64,000 nucleotides of DNA from JAPPFW01 sp965200835 (GTDB lineage Bacteria > Actinomycetota > Acidimicrobiia > Spongiisociales > Spongiisociaceae): positions 1,922,001-1,986,000 of the forward strand of contig OZ241390.1 in assembly GCA_965200835.1 (NCBI GenBank). The letters run 5' to 3'. Made by a program: the position numbers and the translations under genes. Each line of letters begins with the position of its first letter. The first letter of the stretch is position 1. The notes beneath the pieces are model-generated. The model ran no database searches, was not told where the DNA came from, and saw nothing but the letters and a program-made list of their open reading frames with translations. Below are positions 41,619 through 50,205 of the stretch, in pieces.

Positions 41619-42890
41619 ATGCCCGGACTGATGCCGTCCCCAACCACATCCCGGATCGACCATGCCCCGGCGTGGATCGATGCACCACGCCGCCACGGGC
41701 GGGAGGCGTTATCCCTCTCCCGCATGCCCGAACACTCGGCAGAGGATTGGAAGTACGTGGAGCTTGACTTCGTCCTCGAAGAGTTCCAGCCGGCCGGCGC
41801 CCCGTCGTCGGGGCTGGGAAGGGACGAGTATCTCGAGATGATGGACAACCCGAGCGGCCAGATGTCGATGATCGACGGCACGGTGGTAGCCACCGAGGGT
41901 GATGAGGCGGAGGTGGCCGGTGTAGCGGACCTGCGGCCGGAGGTGATCGTCCCCCGGTACCGAACCCTGGTGTCCCCCGAGCTGGATATCTTCAGCGCGG
42001 CCAATCATGCGTTTTCGCCTCCCGGAGGAGCGGTCGTGCTGCCTGCCGGCCGGGCGGTGCGCTCGCCGGTGGTGATCGATGTGCAAGCGGTCGCTAGCGA
42101 GACGGCCAGTTATCCCCACCTCACCATCATCGGAGAGGCGGGTTCCGAAGGACGGGTGGTGGTGGTTTACAGGTCCGCACCCGGAGCCCGGCTGCTGGCC
42201 GCGCCGGTGATGGAGGTGTTCGCCGGTGACGGGGCGCACCTGGCGGTCACCGTGGTGCAGCACATGGGAGGTAACGCCCGATTGGTAGCTCATCATCACT
42301 ACACGGCTGGCCGCGATGCCACGGTGCGGATCGATGAGATAGGTCTGGGAGGCCGCTATGCCCGCCAGCGGCTGGAGATCTCGCTGGCCGGCCAGGGATC
42401 GTCCACCCGGATGGGCGGTATCTATTTCGGGGATCAACGCCAGGTGCTCGACTACCGCATCTACGTGAACCACCAGGGCCCGCGCACCTCATCCGACATC
42501 TTTCTCAAGGGGGCGGTGGCCGGGAGGGCAGAAGCGGTGTGGACCGGGCTGATGCGCATAGAGAACTCGGCAGCTGGGACCTCCGCCTTCGAGACCAATC
42601 GAAATCTGGTGCTCTCGGACCGGGCAAAGGTGCACTCGGTTCCCAACCTGGAGATCCTGACCGACGACCTGCAATGCGGTCACGGCTCTTCCTCGGGACC
42701 GCTGGACGAGGAGCAGCTCTACTACCTGATGTCCCGCGGTCTTCCCAAAGACACGGCCGAGCGGCTGCTGATGCGTGGTTTCTTCGACGAGATCCTCTCC
42801 AAGCTGTCCGTCTCGCGCCTGGCCGATCCCTCCAGGACGGCGGTGGCTGCCAAGTTCGCGGCCGCCCAGCGAAGACGGGCCGGGTCCTGA
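41619..42890 (+). CDS. sufD: Fe-S cluster assembly protein SufD
   Basis: 423 residues. N-terminal E-D-W-K-Y-V-E-L-D-F is the SufD form of the W-K/R-Y-T motif. The central beta-helix has V-V-L-P-A-G, Y-R-S-A-P-G-A and H-H-Y-T-A-G. The C-terminal part, T-S-S-D-I-F-L-K-G, A-K-V-H-S-V-P-N-L-E-I, D-D-L-Q-C-G-H-G-S-S and Y-Y-L-M-S-R-G-L, is the conserved SufB/SufD core with the H of C-G-H. Pairs with SufB. TGATG overlap with the Rieske gene. Confidence 0.93.
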   Translation: MPGLMPSPTTSRIDHAPAWIDAPRRHGREALSLSRMPEHSAEDWKYVELDFVLEEFQPAGAPSSGLGRDEYLEMMDNPSGQMSMIDGTVVATEGDEAEVAGVADLRPEVIVPRYRTLVSPELDIFSAANHAFSPPGGAVVLPAGRAVRSPVVIDVQAVASETASYPHLTIIGEAGSEGRVVVVYRSAPGARLLAAPVMEVFAGDGAHLAVTVVQHMGGNARLVAHHHYTAGRDATVRIDEIGLGGRYARQRLEISLAGQGSSTRMGGIYFGDQRQVLDYRIYVNHQGPRTSSDIFLKGAVAGRAEAVWTGLMRIENSAAGTSAFETNRNLVLSDRAKVHSVPNLEILTDDLQCGHGSSSGPLDEEQLYYLMSRGLPKDTAERLLMRGFFDEILSKLSVSRLADPSRTAVAAKFAAAQRRRAGS

Positions 42891-43213
42891 TGGATTGGAT
42901 CACAGTGGGCCAGGCCGCCTCCTTCCCCCAGGGCGGCACCAGAATCGAGGCAGGCGGGTATCGGTTGGCCCTCTTCCGGATCGGGAACGACTTCTACGCC
43001 ATCGGCGACCGGTGCAGCCATGCCGAGGCTTCACTGGCCGAGGGTGAGCTGTTCGACTACGACGTGGAGTGTCCTAGACATGGGTCGGAGTTCGACGTGC
43101 GGACCGGTCGGCCGGGTTCCCTGCCCGCGACCCGCCCGGTTCCTACCTATACCGTGCGGGTCGACGAGGGGGTAGTAATGGTGCGGGTAGATCCGGGGGC
43201 GGAGGAGACATGA
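42890..43213 (+). CDS. Rieske [2Fe-2S] ferredoxin in the suf operon
   Basis: A 107-residue small ferredoxin. The two Rieske motifs are C-S-H-A-E-A-S-L and C-P-R-H-G-S-E-F, with the four Cys/His ligands of a [2Fe-2S] centre. It resembles non-heme dioxygenase ferredoxins (BphF-like). The ATG shares one base with the sufD stop and its own stop overlaps sufC (ATGA), so all three are translationally coupled. Such genes are common in actinobacterial suf operons; it may donate electrons or be an early cluster acceptor. Confidence 0.92.
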   Translation: MDWITVGQAASFPQGGTRIEAGGYRLALFRIGNDFYAIGDRCSHAEASLAEGELFDYDVECPRHGSEFDVRTGRPGSLPATRPVPTYTVRVDEGVVMVRVDPGAEET

Positions 43214-44016
43214 CCGGCGCCGCCTTGCAAGTGGAAGGTCTGCGGGCCTCGATCGGCGAGCTCGACATCCTCCATGGTGTGGATCTGCTGGTCCCCTTCG
43301 GTGAGGTCCACGCCATCATGGGTCCCAACGGTTCCGGGAAGTCGACCCTCTGTCATGCGCTGGCCGGCAAGCCCGGCTACCGGGTGTCAGGTGCGGTGGC
43401 GGTCGACGGTGTGCCGATCGAGGATCTGGCGGTGGACGAGCGGGCCAGGGCGGGTCTCCTGCAAGGTTTCCAGTATCCGGTGGAGATACCAGGTCTGGAA
43501 CTGTCGACCTTCATGGAAGAGGCGTCCGCGGCCATGGGAAGGTTCTCCGATCGGGCCACCGCTCGCATCGGCGAGGAAGCCCGGAGGTTCGCGATTGAGC
43601 CCTTCCTAGCCCGAGCGGTCAACGGTGATCTGTCAGGCGGCGAGAAGAAGCGCTCGGAGATCTTCCAGATGGCGGTGCTCGAGCCCAAGGTGATGGTGCT
43701 GGACGAGATCGACTCGGGTCTGGACATCGACACGGTCCGCCAGGTGGCGGAGGCGGTGGCGGAAATGCGCGGCGCGGATCTGGCGGTCCTGATGATCACC
43801 CACTACAGCCGCATCCTCGACTATGTCGAACCCGACCGGATCCACGTCATGATCGGAGGGCGGATCGTGGACTCGGGCGGCCCCGAGCTGGCGGCCGAGC
43901 TCGAGGCGGGCGGCTACGCCGCCGTACGCACCCGCCTCGGTCTGGAGAGATCAGCACCTTCCCGGCGCACCCCCAAAGTAAGCGACCTGTTCACGGACAC
44001 GCCTTTCGACCTCTGA
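43210..44016 (+). CDS. sufC: Fe-S assembly ATPase SufC (first copy)
   Basis: 268 residues. Walker A G-P-N-G-S-G-K-S-T, Q-loop G-F-Q-Y-P-V-E-I-P, signature L-S-G-G-E-K-K-R-S-E and Walker B V-M-V-L-D-E-I-D-S-G-L-D fit SufC. Differences from the second copy at 50202 include E-I in place of E-T after Walker B, a different helical region and a C-terminal extension of about 20 residues (RTPKVSDLFTDTPFDL). It closes the sufD-Rieske-sufC unit. ATP hydrolysis drives movement of the SufBD scaffold. Confidence 0.9.
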   Translation: MTGAALQVEGLRASIGELDILHGVDLLVPFGEVHAIMGPNGSGKSTLCHALAGKPGYRVSGAVAVDGVPIEDLAVDERARAGLLQGFQYPVEIPGLELSTFMEEASAAMGRFSDRATARIGEEARRFAIEPFLARAVNGDLSGGEKKRSEIFQMAVLEPKVMVLDEIDSGLDIDTVRQVAEAVAEMRGADLAVLMITHYSRILDYVEPDRIHVMIGGRIVDSGGPELAAELEAGGYAAVRTRLGLERSAPSRRTPKVSDLFTDTPFDL

Positions 44017-44041
44017 GAGGCAACTCTCATCAGCCTCTCAG
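44013..44041 (+). terminator. Hairpin after sufC
   Basis: CTGAGAGG pairs with CCTCTCAG over a 13-base loop and is followed by GTTCTTTTC. It overlaps the sufC stop codon. A modest Rho-independent terminator. Confidence 0.6.
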
Positions 44042-44111
44042 GTTCTTTTCAGCCCCTCCACAGGCTGGTGTTCCAAGCTCCTTTTAGCATTAGCGCATGG
44101 AAGGAGAAAGT

Positions 44112-44648
44112 ATGCGCAAGCTAGTCATTCCGCTGGCTGCCGCCCTGGTGTTGGCGGTAGCGGCCGGTGCACTGGCATTCACAGGTACGAAGGAGAGCGG
44201 AACCGAGGGCTCCAAGTCCGAGCACGATGGGTGGGCCGAGCGCAAGCAACATGCTCTGTCGTCGGCGCTAGCCGCCCTAGTGGAGGATGGCACCATCACC
44301 CAGGAGCAATCTGACGCCATCGTGTCCTCGCTCGAGGCACTGCACGCCGAGAGGCTCGAGGAGCGCAAGGCGATGTGGGAACAGCTCGAGGCGTTCTGGG
44401 AGGACGGCGTGCTTACGTCCGACGAGATCGACCAGCTTCCTCATGCCGATCGCCTGAAGGATCCGGAGGGGCCTCTGGCGGATGCTCTCGAGGATGGTGA
44501 GCTCACCAAGGAAGAGCTGCGAGGAATCGGCGGTAACGGCAAGGGATTCGGTCACTGGAAGCGGCACGGCCATCGTCATGGTCGAGGCTGGTTCAAGGGA
44601 TGGAGTAAGGAGTCGCCCGCCACGGGAGTCGTCTGGTCCTCCGCCTGA
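44112..44648 (+). CDS. Small secreted protein with three acidic DGxIT-type repeats
   Basis: 178 residues from ATG 44112, five bases after AAGGAG; an ATG at 44097 contains the ribosome site and is rejected. Signal peptide core is VIPLAAALVLAVAAGALA. The mature part has three helical repeats E-D-G-T-I-T-Q-E-Q, E-D-G-V-L-T-S-D-E-I, E-D-G-E-L-T-K-E-E-L, like EF-hand-related or DUF2680-type turns. The C-terminus is rich in Gly, His, Lys and Trp (HWKRHGHRHGRGWFKGW), which may bind metal. Encoded beside a two-component system on the opposite strand. Function unknown. Confidence 0.7.
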   Translation: MRKLVIPLAAALVLAVAAGALAFTGTKESGTEGSKSEHDGWAERKQHALSSALAALVEDGTITQEQSDAIVSSLEALHAERLEERKAMWEQLEAFWEDGVLTSDEIDQLPHADRLKDPEGPLADALEDGELTKEELRGIGGNGKGFGHWKRHGHRHGRGWFKGWSKESPATGVVWSSA

Positions 44649-44689
44649 AACCCATGCCGGCCGGTTGCTGACCGGTCTGGCCTACCGAG

Positions 44690-44720
44690 ACGGGTCCCGG
44701 TTGCCTCCGCCGGGACCCGT
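44690..44720. terminator. 11-bp hairpin between convergent genes
   Basis: ACGGGTCCCGG pairs exactly with CCGGGACCCGT over a 9-base loop. It lies between the stop of the secreted protein (44648) and that of the histidine kinase (44741), and can serve both. Confidence 0.7.
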
Positions 44721-44740
44721 TTCCGCGTCTCTGGGTGTCG

Positions 44741-46099
44741 CTACTCCTGCAGCTCGAATCCCACTTCCGCTCCACCCTCGGGAGAGTTGGCGGCGAACAC
44801 CTGCCCGCCGTTGGCGCTCACCAGGTGATCGACTATGGCTAACCCCAGTCCCGATCCGGGGGTGGAGCGGGCCTGGTGGGAGCGGTAGAAACGCCCGAAG
44901 ATGTGAGGCAGGTCCGCCGCCGGAATGCCCGGTCCGTCGTCCCGCACCATCACTCTCCGCCCGTCCACCACGATCTCGACCTGCGAAGTGGCCCACTTGG
45001 TGGCGTTGTCCACCAGGTTGCCGAGGGCTCGCTCTAGCTGCAATTCCCGAGCCGTGACCTTGGCTCCGTCACCCATGACCGCGATGTTCTCGAAACCCAT
45101 CTGGCGGTAGCGGCCGGCTACCTGGCTCGCCAGCCCGAACAGGTCGACCTCGGTGGGCTCCTCTGAGCCGTGACGGATGTCGGAGGCCAGATCGACCAGC
45201 TCGTTGGACAGATCTCCCAAGCGATTCGACTCGGCCAGGGCGGCGTCGATCAGGTCGGCCCGCTGGGTTTCGGCCAACCGGCCACCTTGCCGCCGCAGTA
45301 TCTCGAGGTTGGTCCGCAAGGCGGTGATGGGGGTACGAAACTCATGCCCCGCATCGGAGACCAGGCGCTGCTGCTGCTGGCGGGAGGCGGTCAGTGAGGC
45401 CAGCATCGACGAGAAGGCACCCGCCAGGCGTCCGATCTCCCCGGGGGAGGATTCATCGAGCCTCCCGGCGGCGTCCAGCCGCTCGGTAGTGGCGATCCGC
45501 TCGGCGGCGTGGGTGAGGTCGGTGATGGGCCGAACGGCCCGCGACGCCAGGAGCCAGCCGGTGAAGGCCACCAGCAACACCCCGACGGCCCCGATCCTCA
45601 CCAGCCCGCGGGCCAGAGCCGCCAAGTTGGCATCCACCCGTGACTGGTCGGTGGCGATCTGGAAGGCCACCGGATAGCCCAAGCCATAGGAGGCCTTGAG
45701 CGATCCGAGGGTGATCATCCGGTAGGAGGCGTCGCCGATCATCACATCGCGTACCACTTCCTTCAGTTCCCCCTCGAGGACCGACAGGTCGTCCGCCTCG
45801 ATCGGAGGTATCACCTCCTCCGGTCCGATCCGGAACACGGGCGAACCGCCGGTGCCGAACGCCTGGACTACCGCGTCGAACTCCACCACCCTCGGCAGCA
45901 GCCTTCGCAGCTGGCCCCGATCTTCGGTCAGCAGCGATCCGGTCCAGCGTTCCAGGATCTCGGCTCGTTCCCTCAGGTCGGCATCGACCGCTCCCCGCAG
46001 CTGCCGCTCGGCGGACAGGATGGCGGCCACCGTTATCAACCCGATGGCCAGCGCTGCCACCAGGCCCACGCTCAGCGCCCATCGCCACCGCAGGCTCAT
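44741..46099 (-). CDS. Sensor histidine kinase
   Basis: 452 residues. Transmembrane helix 1 is at 9-28, an extracytoplasmic sensor region of about 130 residues follows, and helix 2 is near 170-190. HAMP follows (A-S-R-A-V-R-P-I-T-D-L). HisKA H-box is S-D-A-G-H-E-F-R-T-P with the phosphorylated His. N-box is G-N-L-V-D-N-A-T-K-W, G1 is D-D-G-P-G-I-P, G2 is G-S-G-L-G-L-A-I-V. It overlaps the response regulator stop (ATGA). Signal unknown. Confidence 0.93.
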   Translation of the reverse strand: MSLRWRWALSVGLVAALAIGLITVAAILSAERQLRGAVDADLRERAEILERWTGSLLTEDRGQLRRLLPRVVEFDAVVQAFGTGGSPVFRIGPEEVIPPIEADDLSVLEGELKEVVRDVMIGDASYRMITLGSLKASYGLGYPVAFQIATDQSRVDANLAALARGLVRIGAVGVLLVAFTGWLLASRAVRPITDLTHAAERIATTERLDAAGRLDESSPGEIGRLAGAFSSMLASLTASRQQQQRLVSDAGHEFRTPITALRTNLEILRRQGGRLAETQRADLIDAALAESNRLGDLSNELVDLASDIRHGSEEPTEVDLFGLASQVAGRYRQMGFENIAVMGDGAKVTARELQLERALGNLVDNATKWATSQVEIVVDGRRVMVRDDGPGIPAADLPHIFGRFYRSHQARSTPGSGLGLAIVDHLVSANGGQVFAANSPEGGAEVGFELQE

Positions 46100-46779
46100 G
46101 GTTCGCGCGCCACGTAGCCGACTCCTCTCACGGTGTGGATGAGCCGTGGCTCCCCGGAGGCCTCCAACTTTCGGCGCAAGTATCCGATGTACACCTCGAG
46201 GGGATTGGAGCTGGTCTCGAAGTCATATCCCCAGATCCGATCCATGATCAGATAGCGGGGGAGCACGGCCCGCGCGTTGCCCAGCAGGAGCTCCAGCAGA
46301 TCGAACTCGGTCTTGGTGAGGTGGACCTCGCGGGAACCCCGGAACACCCGCCGAGCAGCCGGATCGAGGGACAGGTCCGCCAGGCGTAACCGTTGTCCCT
46401 GCCCGGCCAGGCTGCCCCGGCGCAACAGTGCCCGGATCCGGGCCAGCAGCTCGTCCAGGGCGAACGGCTTGGTCAGGTAGTCGTCCGCGCCCGCGTCCAG
46501 GCCGGCCACCCTGCTCCTCACCTCGTGGCGGGCGGTCAGCATCAGGATGGGCGTGGAGTCGCCGCTCGCTCGGATCCGCCTGGCCACTTCGAGCCCATCG
46601 ATGCCGGGCAGCATGACGTCGAGGATGATGGTATCCAGGTCGTTGGCGGCCGCCCGCTCGGGGGCAGCCAAGCCATCGGAGACCGAAGTAATCCCGAATC
46701 CTTCGAGTTCCAGGGCGCGTTCCAGTGACTCCCGGACGCCTCGATCGTCCTCGACCAATAGAAGTTTCCCAGCAGTCAT
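46096..46779 (-). CDS. OmpR-family response regulator
   Basis: 227 residues from ATG 46777-46779 (MTAGKLLLVEDD); the longer open frame lacks domain content. Receiver: V-E-D-D acidic pair, phospho-Asp in I-I-L-D-V-M-L-P-G, Thr in L-M-L-T-A-R, Lys in T-K-P-F. C-terminal winged helix: L-T-K-T-E-F-D-L-L-E-L-L, V-Y-I-G-Y-L-R-R-K-L, T-V-R-G-V-G-Y. Partner of the adjacent kinase; targets cannot be read from sequence. Confidence 0.94.
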   Translation of the reverse strand: MTAGKLLLVEDDRGVRESLERALELEGFGITSVSDGLAAPERAAANDLDTIILDVMLPGIDGLEVARRIRASGDSTPILMLTARHEVRSRVAGLDAGADDYLTKPFALDELLARIRALLRRGSLAGQGQRLRLADLSLDPAARRVFRGSREVHLTKTEFDLLELLLGNARAVLPRYLIMDRIWGYDFETSSNPLEVYIGYLRRKLEASGEPRLIHTVRGVGYVAREP

Positions 46780-46964
46780 TCCAAGTTGCGCTCCCTGCTG
46801 CGGTGTCTCCTTCCGGGTCCACCTGTTCCACCTACCTGCCTGGCGGTGGGGGTCGTGAGGCGATGGCTGCCACAGTACCGCTTCCACCGCCCTAGAGGGC
46901 CCTCCGCCCTCCAAGGTCGAGATGAAGGTCGATCAGGCCGCTGCGGCCCCAGGCCTGGAGGGAA

Positions 46965-46970
46965 GTAAAA
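46965..46970 (+). promoter_or_regulatory. Candidate -10 box (TAAAAT) for fumC
   Basis: TAAAAT 28 bases before the fumC ATG, with no clear -35 at 17 bases. The gap from the divergent response regulator (46780-46998) holds nothing else clear. Confidence 0.25.
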
Positions 46971-46998
46971 TCCCCGCGGCGCGGATGGGAGCGGAGAC

Positions 46999-48393
46999 AT
47001 GGTGGAATACCGGGTCGAGCAGGACTCGATGGGTGAGGTGCAAGTCCCGGCCGGGGCGTTGTACGGGGCCTCCACCCAGCGGGCGGTGGAGAACTTTCCG
47101 ATCTCCAACCTGCGCTTCGGTCGCCGGTTCATCTGGGCACTCGGTCTTATCAAGGGTGCGGCGGCGGTCGCTTCGGGGAGGGACGGCTCTGTACCAGCCG
47201 AGGTTGCCTCCGCCATCCGCCGAGCAGCCACCGAGGTGATGGACGGGCAGCTCGACGACCAGTTCGTGCTCGATGTCTTCCAGACCGGATCCGGCACCTC
47301 CACCAACACCAACGCCAACGAAGTGATCGCCAACCGGGCCACCCAGCTGCTCGGAGGAGCGATCGGGGATCGCCTTGTCCATCCCAACGATCACGTCAAC
47401 TACGGCCAGTCGTCCAACGACGTGATCCCCACCGCTATCCATGTGGCGGCGGTGGCCTCTCTCCGCACCGACCTGCTACCCGCCCTGGACGGTCTGGCCG
47501 ACTCGCTGGAAGCCCGGGCCGTCGCCTTCGCCGAGGTGGTCAAGTCGGGCCGTACCCATCTGATGGACGCCACGCCGGTGACGCTGGGTCAGGAGTTCTC
47601 GGGGTACGCGACCCAGGTCAGGAAAGGGAAAGCCAGACTGGAGGCGGCGCTTCCCGACCTGTATGAGCTGGCCTTGGGCGGCACCGCAGTGGGCACCGGT
47701 ATCAACGCTCCGCCCGGTTACGCGGCGGCGGTGATCAGCCTGATGTCGGACTGGAGCGGCTATCCCTTCCGGGAGGCGGACGACCACTTCGAGGCCCAGG
47801 CAGCCAAGGATGCGGTGGTGATGGGTTCGGGCGCCCTCAGGACGGTGGCCGTGTCGCTGTTCAAGATCGCCAACGATCTCCGCTGGCTGTCATCAGGACC
47901 CCGCACCGGGCTGGCGGAGATCAAGCTGCCGGCCCTCCAGCCGGGGTCCTCGATAATGCCCGGCAAGGTCAATCCGGTCATCCCCGAGATGGTCATGCAG
48001 GTGGCGGCTCAGGTGATCGGTAACGATGCCGCCATCGCCTGGGGAGGCGCCAACGGGAATCTCGAGCTGAACGTCATGATGCCCATGATGGCGCACAACT
48101 TCTTGGAGGCCATCGACCTGCTGGCGTCTGCTTCGACCACCTTCCAGGAGAAGTGCATAGAGGGGATCGTGGCGGATGCCGACCGGGCGAGGGAGCTGGC
48201 GGAGGCCAACCTGATCGTGGTGACGGCGCTCAACCCCCGCATCGGCTACGACCGGGGTGCAGAAGTAGCCAAGGAAGCCTTCGCCACTGGCCGCACCATC
48301 CGGGAAGTCGTGCTGGAGCGGGGCCTGCTGGATGCTGAGGAGCTCGACGGCGCGCTGGACCTCAAGCGGATGACGGAGGGCGGCCTCCTCTAG
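46999..48393 (+). CDS. fumC: Fumarate hydratase class II
   Basis: 464 residues; interconverts fumarate and L-malate in the TCA cycle, cytoplasmic tetramer. Signature G-S-S-I-M-P-G-K-V-N-P is at about 316-326, with the catalytic Ser in its first residues. Substrate-site strands T-G-S-G-T-S-T-N-T-N, H-P-N-D-H-V-N-Y-G-Q-S-S-N-D and G-R-T-H-L-M-D-A-T are present. This class has no Fe-S cluster, which fits a place next to oxidative-stress or iron genes. Monocistronic. Confidence 0.95.
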   Translation: MVEYRVEQDSMGEVQVPAGALYGASTQRAVENFPISNLRFGRRFIWALGLIKGAAAVASGRDGSVPAEVASAIRRAATEVMDGQLDDQFVLDVFQTGSGTSTNTNANEVIANRATQLLGGAIGDRLVHPNDHVNYGQSSNDVIPTAIHVAAVASLRTDLLPALDGLADSLEARAVAFAEVVKSGRTHLMDATPVTLGQEFSGYATQVRKGKARLEAALPDLYELALGGTAVGTGINAPPGYAAAVISLMSDWSGYPFREADDHFEAQAAKDAVVMGSGALRTVAVSLFKIANDLRWLSSGPRTGLAEIKLPALQPGSSIMPGKVNPVIPEMVMQVAAQVIGNDAAIAWGGANGNLELNVMMPMMAHNFLEAIDLLASASTTFQEKCIEGIVADADRARELAEANLIVVTALNPRIGYDRGAEVAKEAFATGRTIREVVLERGLLDAEELDGALDLKRMTEGGLL

Positions 48394-48449
48394 GTCGGCT
48401 CCGGGCGGGACCGGGCAAAGTACCCGACCATGGGGCGCTCAGGCGGGGC

Positions 48450-48908
48450 TCACTCCTCCGGCTGGTAGTTACGGAGGGCTTCCTCGAGGGTGGTCCACGG
48501 CAGGTCGGCGCACTTTATGCGCACCGGGAACTTGCGGACGCCCTGCAACGCTTCGAGATCCCCCAGCACCGCGCCCGGCCGTTCCGGATCGATACCGGGG
48601 TCGCCGGCGCCGTCGATGCTCATCATTCCCTTGAACCGGCCGGTGATCCGGTGCACCTGTTCGATCGACCTGGTTTTGACCGCATCGCCCATCATCGACC
48701 CGGAAGCTTGGGAGATGGAGCATCCTTGTCCGGTCACTCCTATCTCGACGATCACGCCCTGGTCGATCAGCAGCTCCACGTGGACGTCGTCGCCGCACAG
48801 AGGGTTGTTACCGTCGGCGGACGCGCTGGGATCCGGGAGCCTGCGACGGTTGCGGGGACTCCGGTAATGGTCGAGGATCACCTCGCGGTACAGCTCTTCC
48901 AAGGCCAT
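48450..48908 (-). CDS. sufU: SufU-type zinc sulfurtransferase / IscU-like scaffold
   Basis: 152 residues. The three Cys of the family are in N-P-L-C-G-D-D, G-Q-G-C-S-I-S-Q-A-S and R-I-K-C-A-D-L-P-W, and Asp in C-G-D is the fourth zinc ligand. The insertion G-R-F-K-G-M-M between Cys 2 and 3 marks SufU, not IscU. It takes sulfur from SufS Cys and passes it to SufB. Encoded 67 bases after sufS in the same direction. Confidence 0.92.
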   Translation of the reverse strand: MALEELYREVILDHYRSPRNRRRLPDPSASADGNNPLCGDDVHVELLIDQGVIVEIGVTGQGCSISQASGSMMGDAVKTRSIEQVHRITGRFKGMMSIDGAGDPGIDPERPGAVLGDLEALQGVRKFPVRIKCADLPWTTLEEALRNYQPEE

Positions 48909-48975
48909 GGATGGCTACCACGATAGACCTGTCGTGTCGCCGGACGAAAACAATCAGGAGCGGGTGGCAACCGGG

Positions 48976-50205
48976 TCAGGGAAGCCCGAACAGGCGACGG
49001 GCCACCCCGAGCGCTTCGACCAAGGCGTCCACGTCCTCCTCGGTGTTGTAGATGTAGAAGGAGGCCCGCGCGGTGGCGGCCAGCCCCAGGTGCCGCATCA
49101 GCGGTTTGGCGCAGTGGTGGCCAGCCCGCACCGCCACCCCCTGCTCATCGAGGATGGTGGCCACGTCGTGGGCATGGATCCCCTCGAGGTGGAAGCTCAC
49201 CGCTCCTCCCCGATCCTCGGTGTCCACCGGTCCCTGGATCGACAGGTTCGGGATCTTCGTCAGGCGGTCGAGAGCGTAGGCGGTGAGCTGGCGGTCGTGC
49301 TCCGCCACCCGGCCCATCCCGATCGCCGACAGGTAGTCGATGGCGGCACCGAGGCCGATGGCTTCCACGAATGGGGGGGTGCCGGCTTCGAACTTGTGGG
49401 GAACCGGCGCCCAGGTGGATTCGAACCTCCGCACATCGCTGATCATCTCGCCCCCACCCTCGGCCGGTTCCATCCTCTCCAAGAACTCCCGGCGTCCCCA
49501 GAGGACCCCTATCCCGGTGGGTGCCAGCATCTTGTGGCCGGAGAAGGCCAGCAGGTCGGCCCCCAGTGCCTGGACATCCACCGGGGCGTGCGGCACCAGC
49601 TGCGCGCCGTCGACCATCATCACGGCGCCCACCTCCCGAGCCAGGGCGGCGATCTCGACGACGGGGGGCATGGTGCCCAGCACGTTCGACATGCCGGACA
49701 GGGCCACGATCTTGACCCGCTCGTCGAAGTGGTCCCGGGCAGCCGAAGGATCGATCCGGAACTCGTCGGTCACCTCCAGGTAAGCCAGCTCAGCCCCGGT
49801 GTGGCGGGCGATGATCTGCCAGGGGACGATGTTGGCGTGGTGCTCCAGCACGCTGGTCAGCACCCGGTCGCCCGGCTTGAGCGTGTTGAGCCCCCATCCA
49901 TAGGCGAACATGTTCATGCCAGCCGTGGCGCTCCGGGTGAAGATCACCTCCTCCTCCGATCGGGCCCCCAGGAAGCGGGCCACCTTCCGCCGGGCCACCT
50001 CGTAGGCATCGGTGGTCTCCTGCGACAGGGTGTAGGCGCCCCGATGCACGTTGGCGTACGAGTGTCGGTAGATCCGTTGCAGGGCGTCGAGCACCTGGAC
50101 CGGTTTCTGCGAGCTGGCGGCCGAATCGAGGAAGACGATCCGGCGTCCGTTGATCTTCCTCTCCAGCACTGGGAAGTCAGCCCGGATGGAGGAAGCATCG
50201 ATCAT
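48976..50205 (-). CDS. sufS: Cysteine desulfurase SufS
   Basis: 409 residues. PLP Lys is in F-S-G-H-K-M-L-A-P-T-G, the ring-stacking His in A-N-I-V-P-W and M-M-V-D-G-A-Q, and catalytic Cys in V-R-A-G-H-H-C-A-K-P. The short loop around the Cys is typical of SufS (group II). Supplies sulfur to SufU. Start overlaps the stop of the second sufC (ATGA), so the ATPase and the desulfurase are coupled. Confidence 0.94.
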   Translation of the reverse strand: MIDASSIRADFPVLERKINGRRIVFLDSAASSQKPVQVLDALQRIYRHSYANVHRGAYTLSQETTDAYEVARRKVARFLGARSEEEVIFTRSATAGMNMFAYGWGLNTLKPGDRVLTSVLEHHANIVPWQIIARHTGAELAYLEVTDEFRIDPSAARDHFDERVKIVALSGMSNVLGTMPPVVEIAALAREVGAVMMVDGAQLVPHAPVDVQALGADLLAFSGHKMLAPTGIGVLWGRREFLERMEPAEGGGEMISDVRRFESTWAPVPHKFEAGTPPFVEAIGLGAAIDYLSAIGMGRVAEHDRQLTAYALDRLTKIPNLSIQGPVDTEDRGGAVSFHLEGIHAHDVATILDEQGVAVRAGHHCAKPLMRHLGLAATARASFYIYNTEEDVDALVEALGVARRLFGLP

